From Acetofilamentum sp. (GTDB lineage: Bacteria > Bacteroidota > Bacteroidia > Bacteroidales > JAFGXI01), in contig DYOK01000038.1 of the NCBI GenBank assembly GCA_020720565.1, positions 1 through 16,035 on the forward strand: a stretch of 16,035 nucleotides of DNA, written 5' to 3'. Positions 16,002-16,035 of the stretch are shown here, piece after piece. The number at the start of each line of letters is the position of its first letter. Within the stretch, counting starts at the first letter, position 1. Made by a program: the position numbers and the translations under genes. The notes beneath the pieces were generated by a model, which searched no databases, was not told where the DNA came from, and was given only the letters and a program-made list of their open reading frames with translations.

Positions 16002-16035
16002 AATTCTTAATTTTGAATTCTTAATTTTAAATTCA
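16002..16035. repeat. 14-bp-period AT-rich tandem repeat, cut by the window edge
   Basis: AATTCTTAATTTT occurs at 16002-16014 and 16016-16028, and a third copy begins (AATTC) at 16030. The period is exactly 14 bases. It lies upstream of the M23 gene, outside any open frame I can support, and continues past the end of the window. Confidence 0.6.

Overview
The window looks like chromosomal DNA of a member of the Bacteroidota, probably Bacteroidales or Marinilabiliales-like. The base composition is AT-rich. Five TAnnTTTG boxes, the -7 element of Bacteroidota sigma factors, sit upstream of genes in the correct orientation. The gene families also fit: DUF5686 with a carboxypeptidase-regulatory domain, a RecQ with a long C-terminal extension, KdsD, RfaE1, a Wza/Wzc-type export pair and an M23 peptidase with a long tail. 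The species cannot be named from this.

Left part (1-7428), mostly envelope and housekeeping genes. A heptose-7-phosphate kinase (rfaE1, minus) is divergent from a small hotdog thioesterase (plus). That gene converges on a two-gene minus-strand unit: kdsD (arabinose-5-phosphate isomerase, for Kdo) followed with no gap by a DUF5686 outer-membrane protein. recQ diverges from kdsD. RfaE1 and KdsD both feed LPS inner-core sugars, and the DUF5686 protein is predicted to be an outer-membrane barrel, so this part is biased toward outer-membrane biogenesis.

Middle part (7429-13547). A 345-bp AT-rich intergenic region carries a -7 box and nested inverted repeats. It leads into a Wza-like export lipoprotein and a Wzc-like chain-length regulator fused to a BY-kinase with a C-terminal tyrosine cluster. 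A hairpin terminator follows, then a soluble hybrid histidine kinase. No glycosyltransferases, flippase or polymerase follow, so the export pair is detached from a sugar assembly cluster within this window.

Right part (13587-16035). Two minus-strand genes encode a small uncharacterised lipoprotein and a secreted M23 (LytM-type) peptidase with about 380 residues of unassigned C-terminal sequence. A 14-bp-period AT-rich tandem repeat runs off the right edge.

No RNA genes, insertion sequences, CRISPR arrays or phage genes were seen. No clearly new multi-gene system is evident. The least explained signals are a 10-mer (TCTTCGACCT) just downstream of three stop codons in sense orientation, the apparent duplicated N-terminal domain of the hybrid kinase, and the layered dyads before the export genes.
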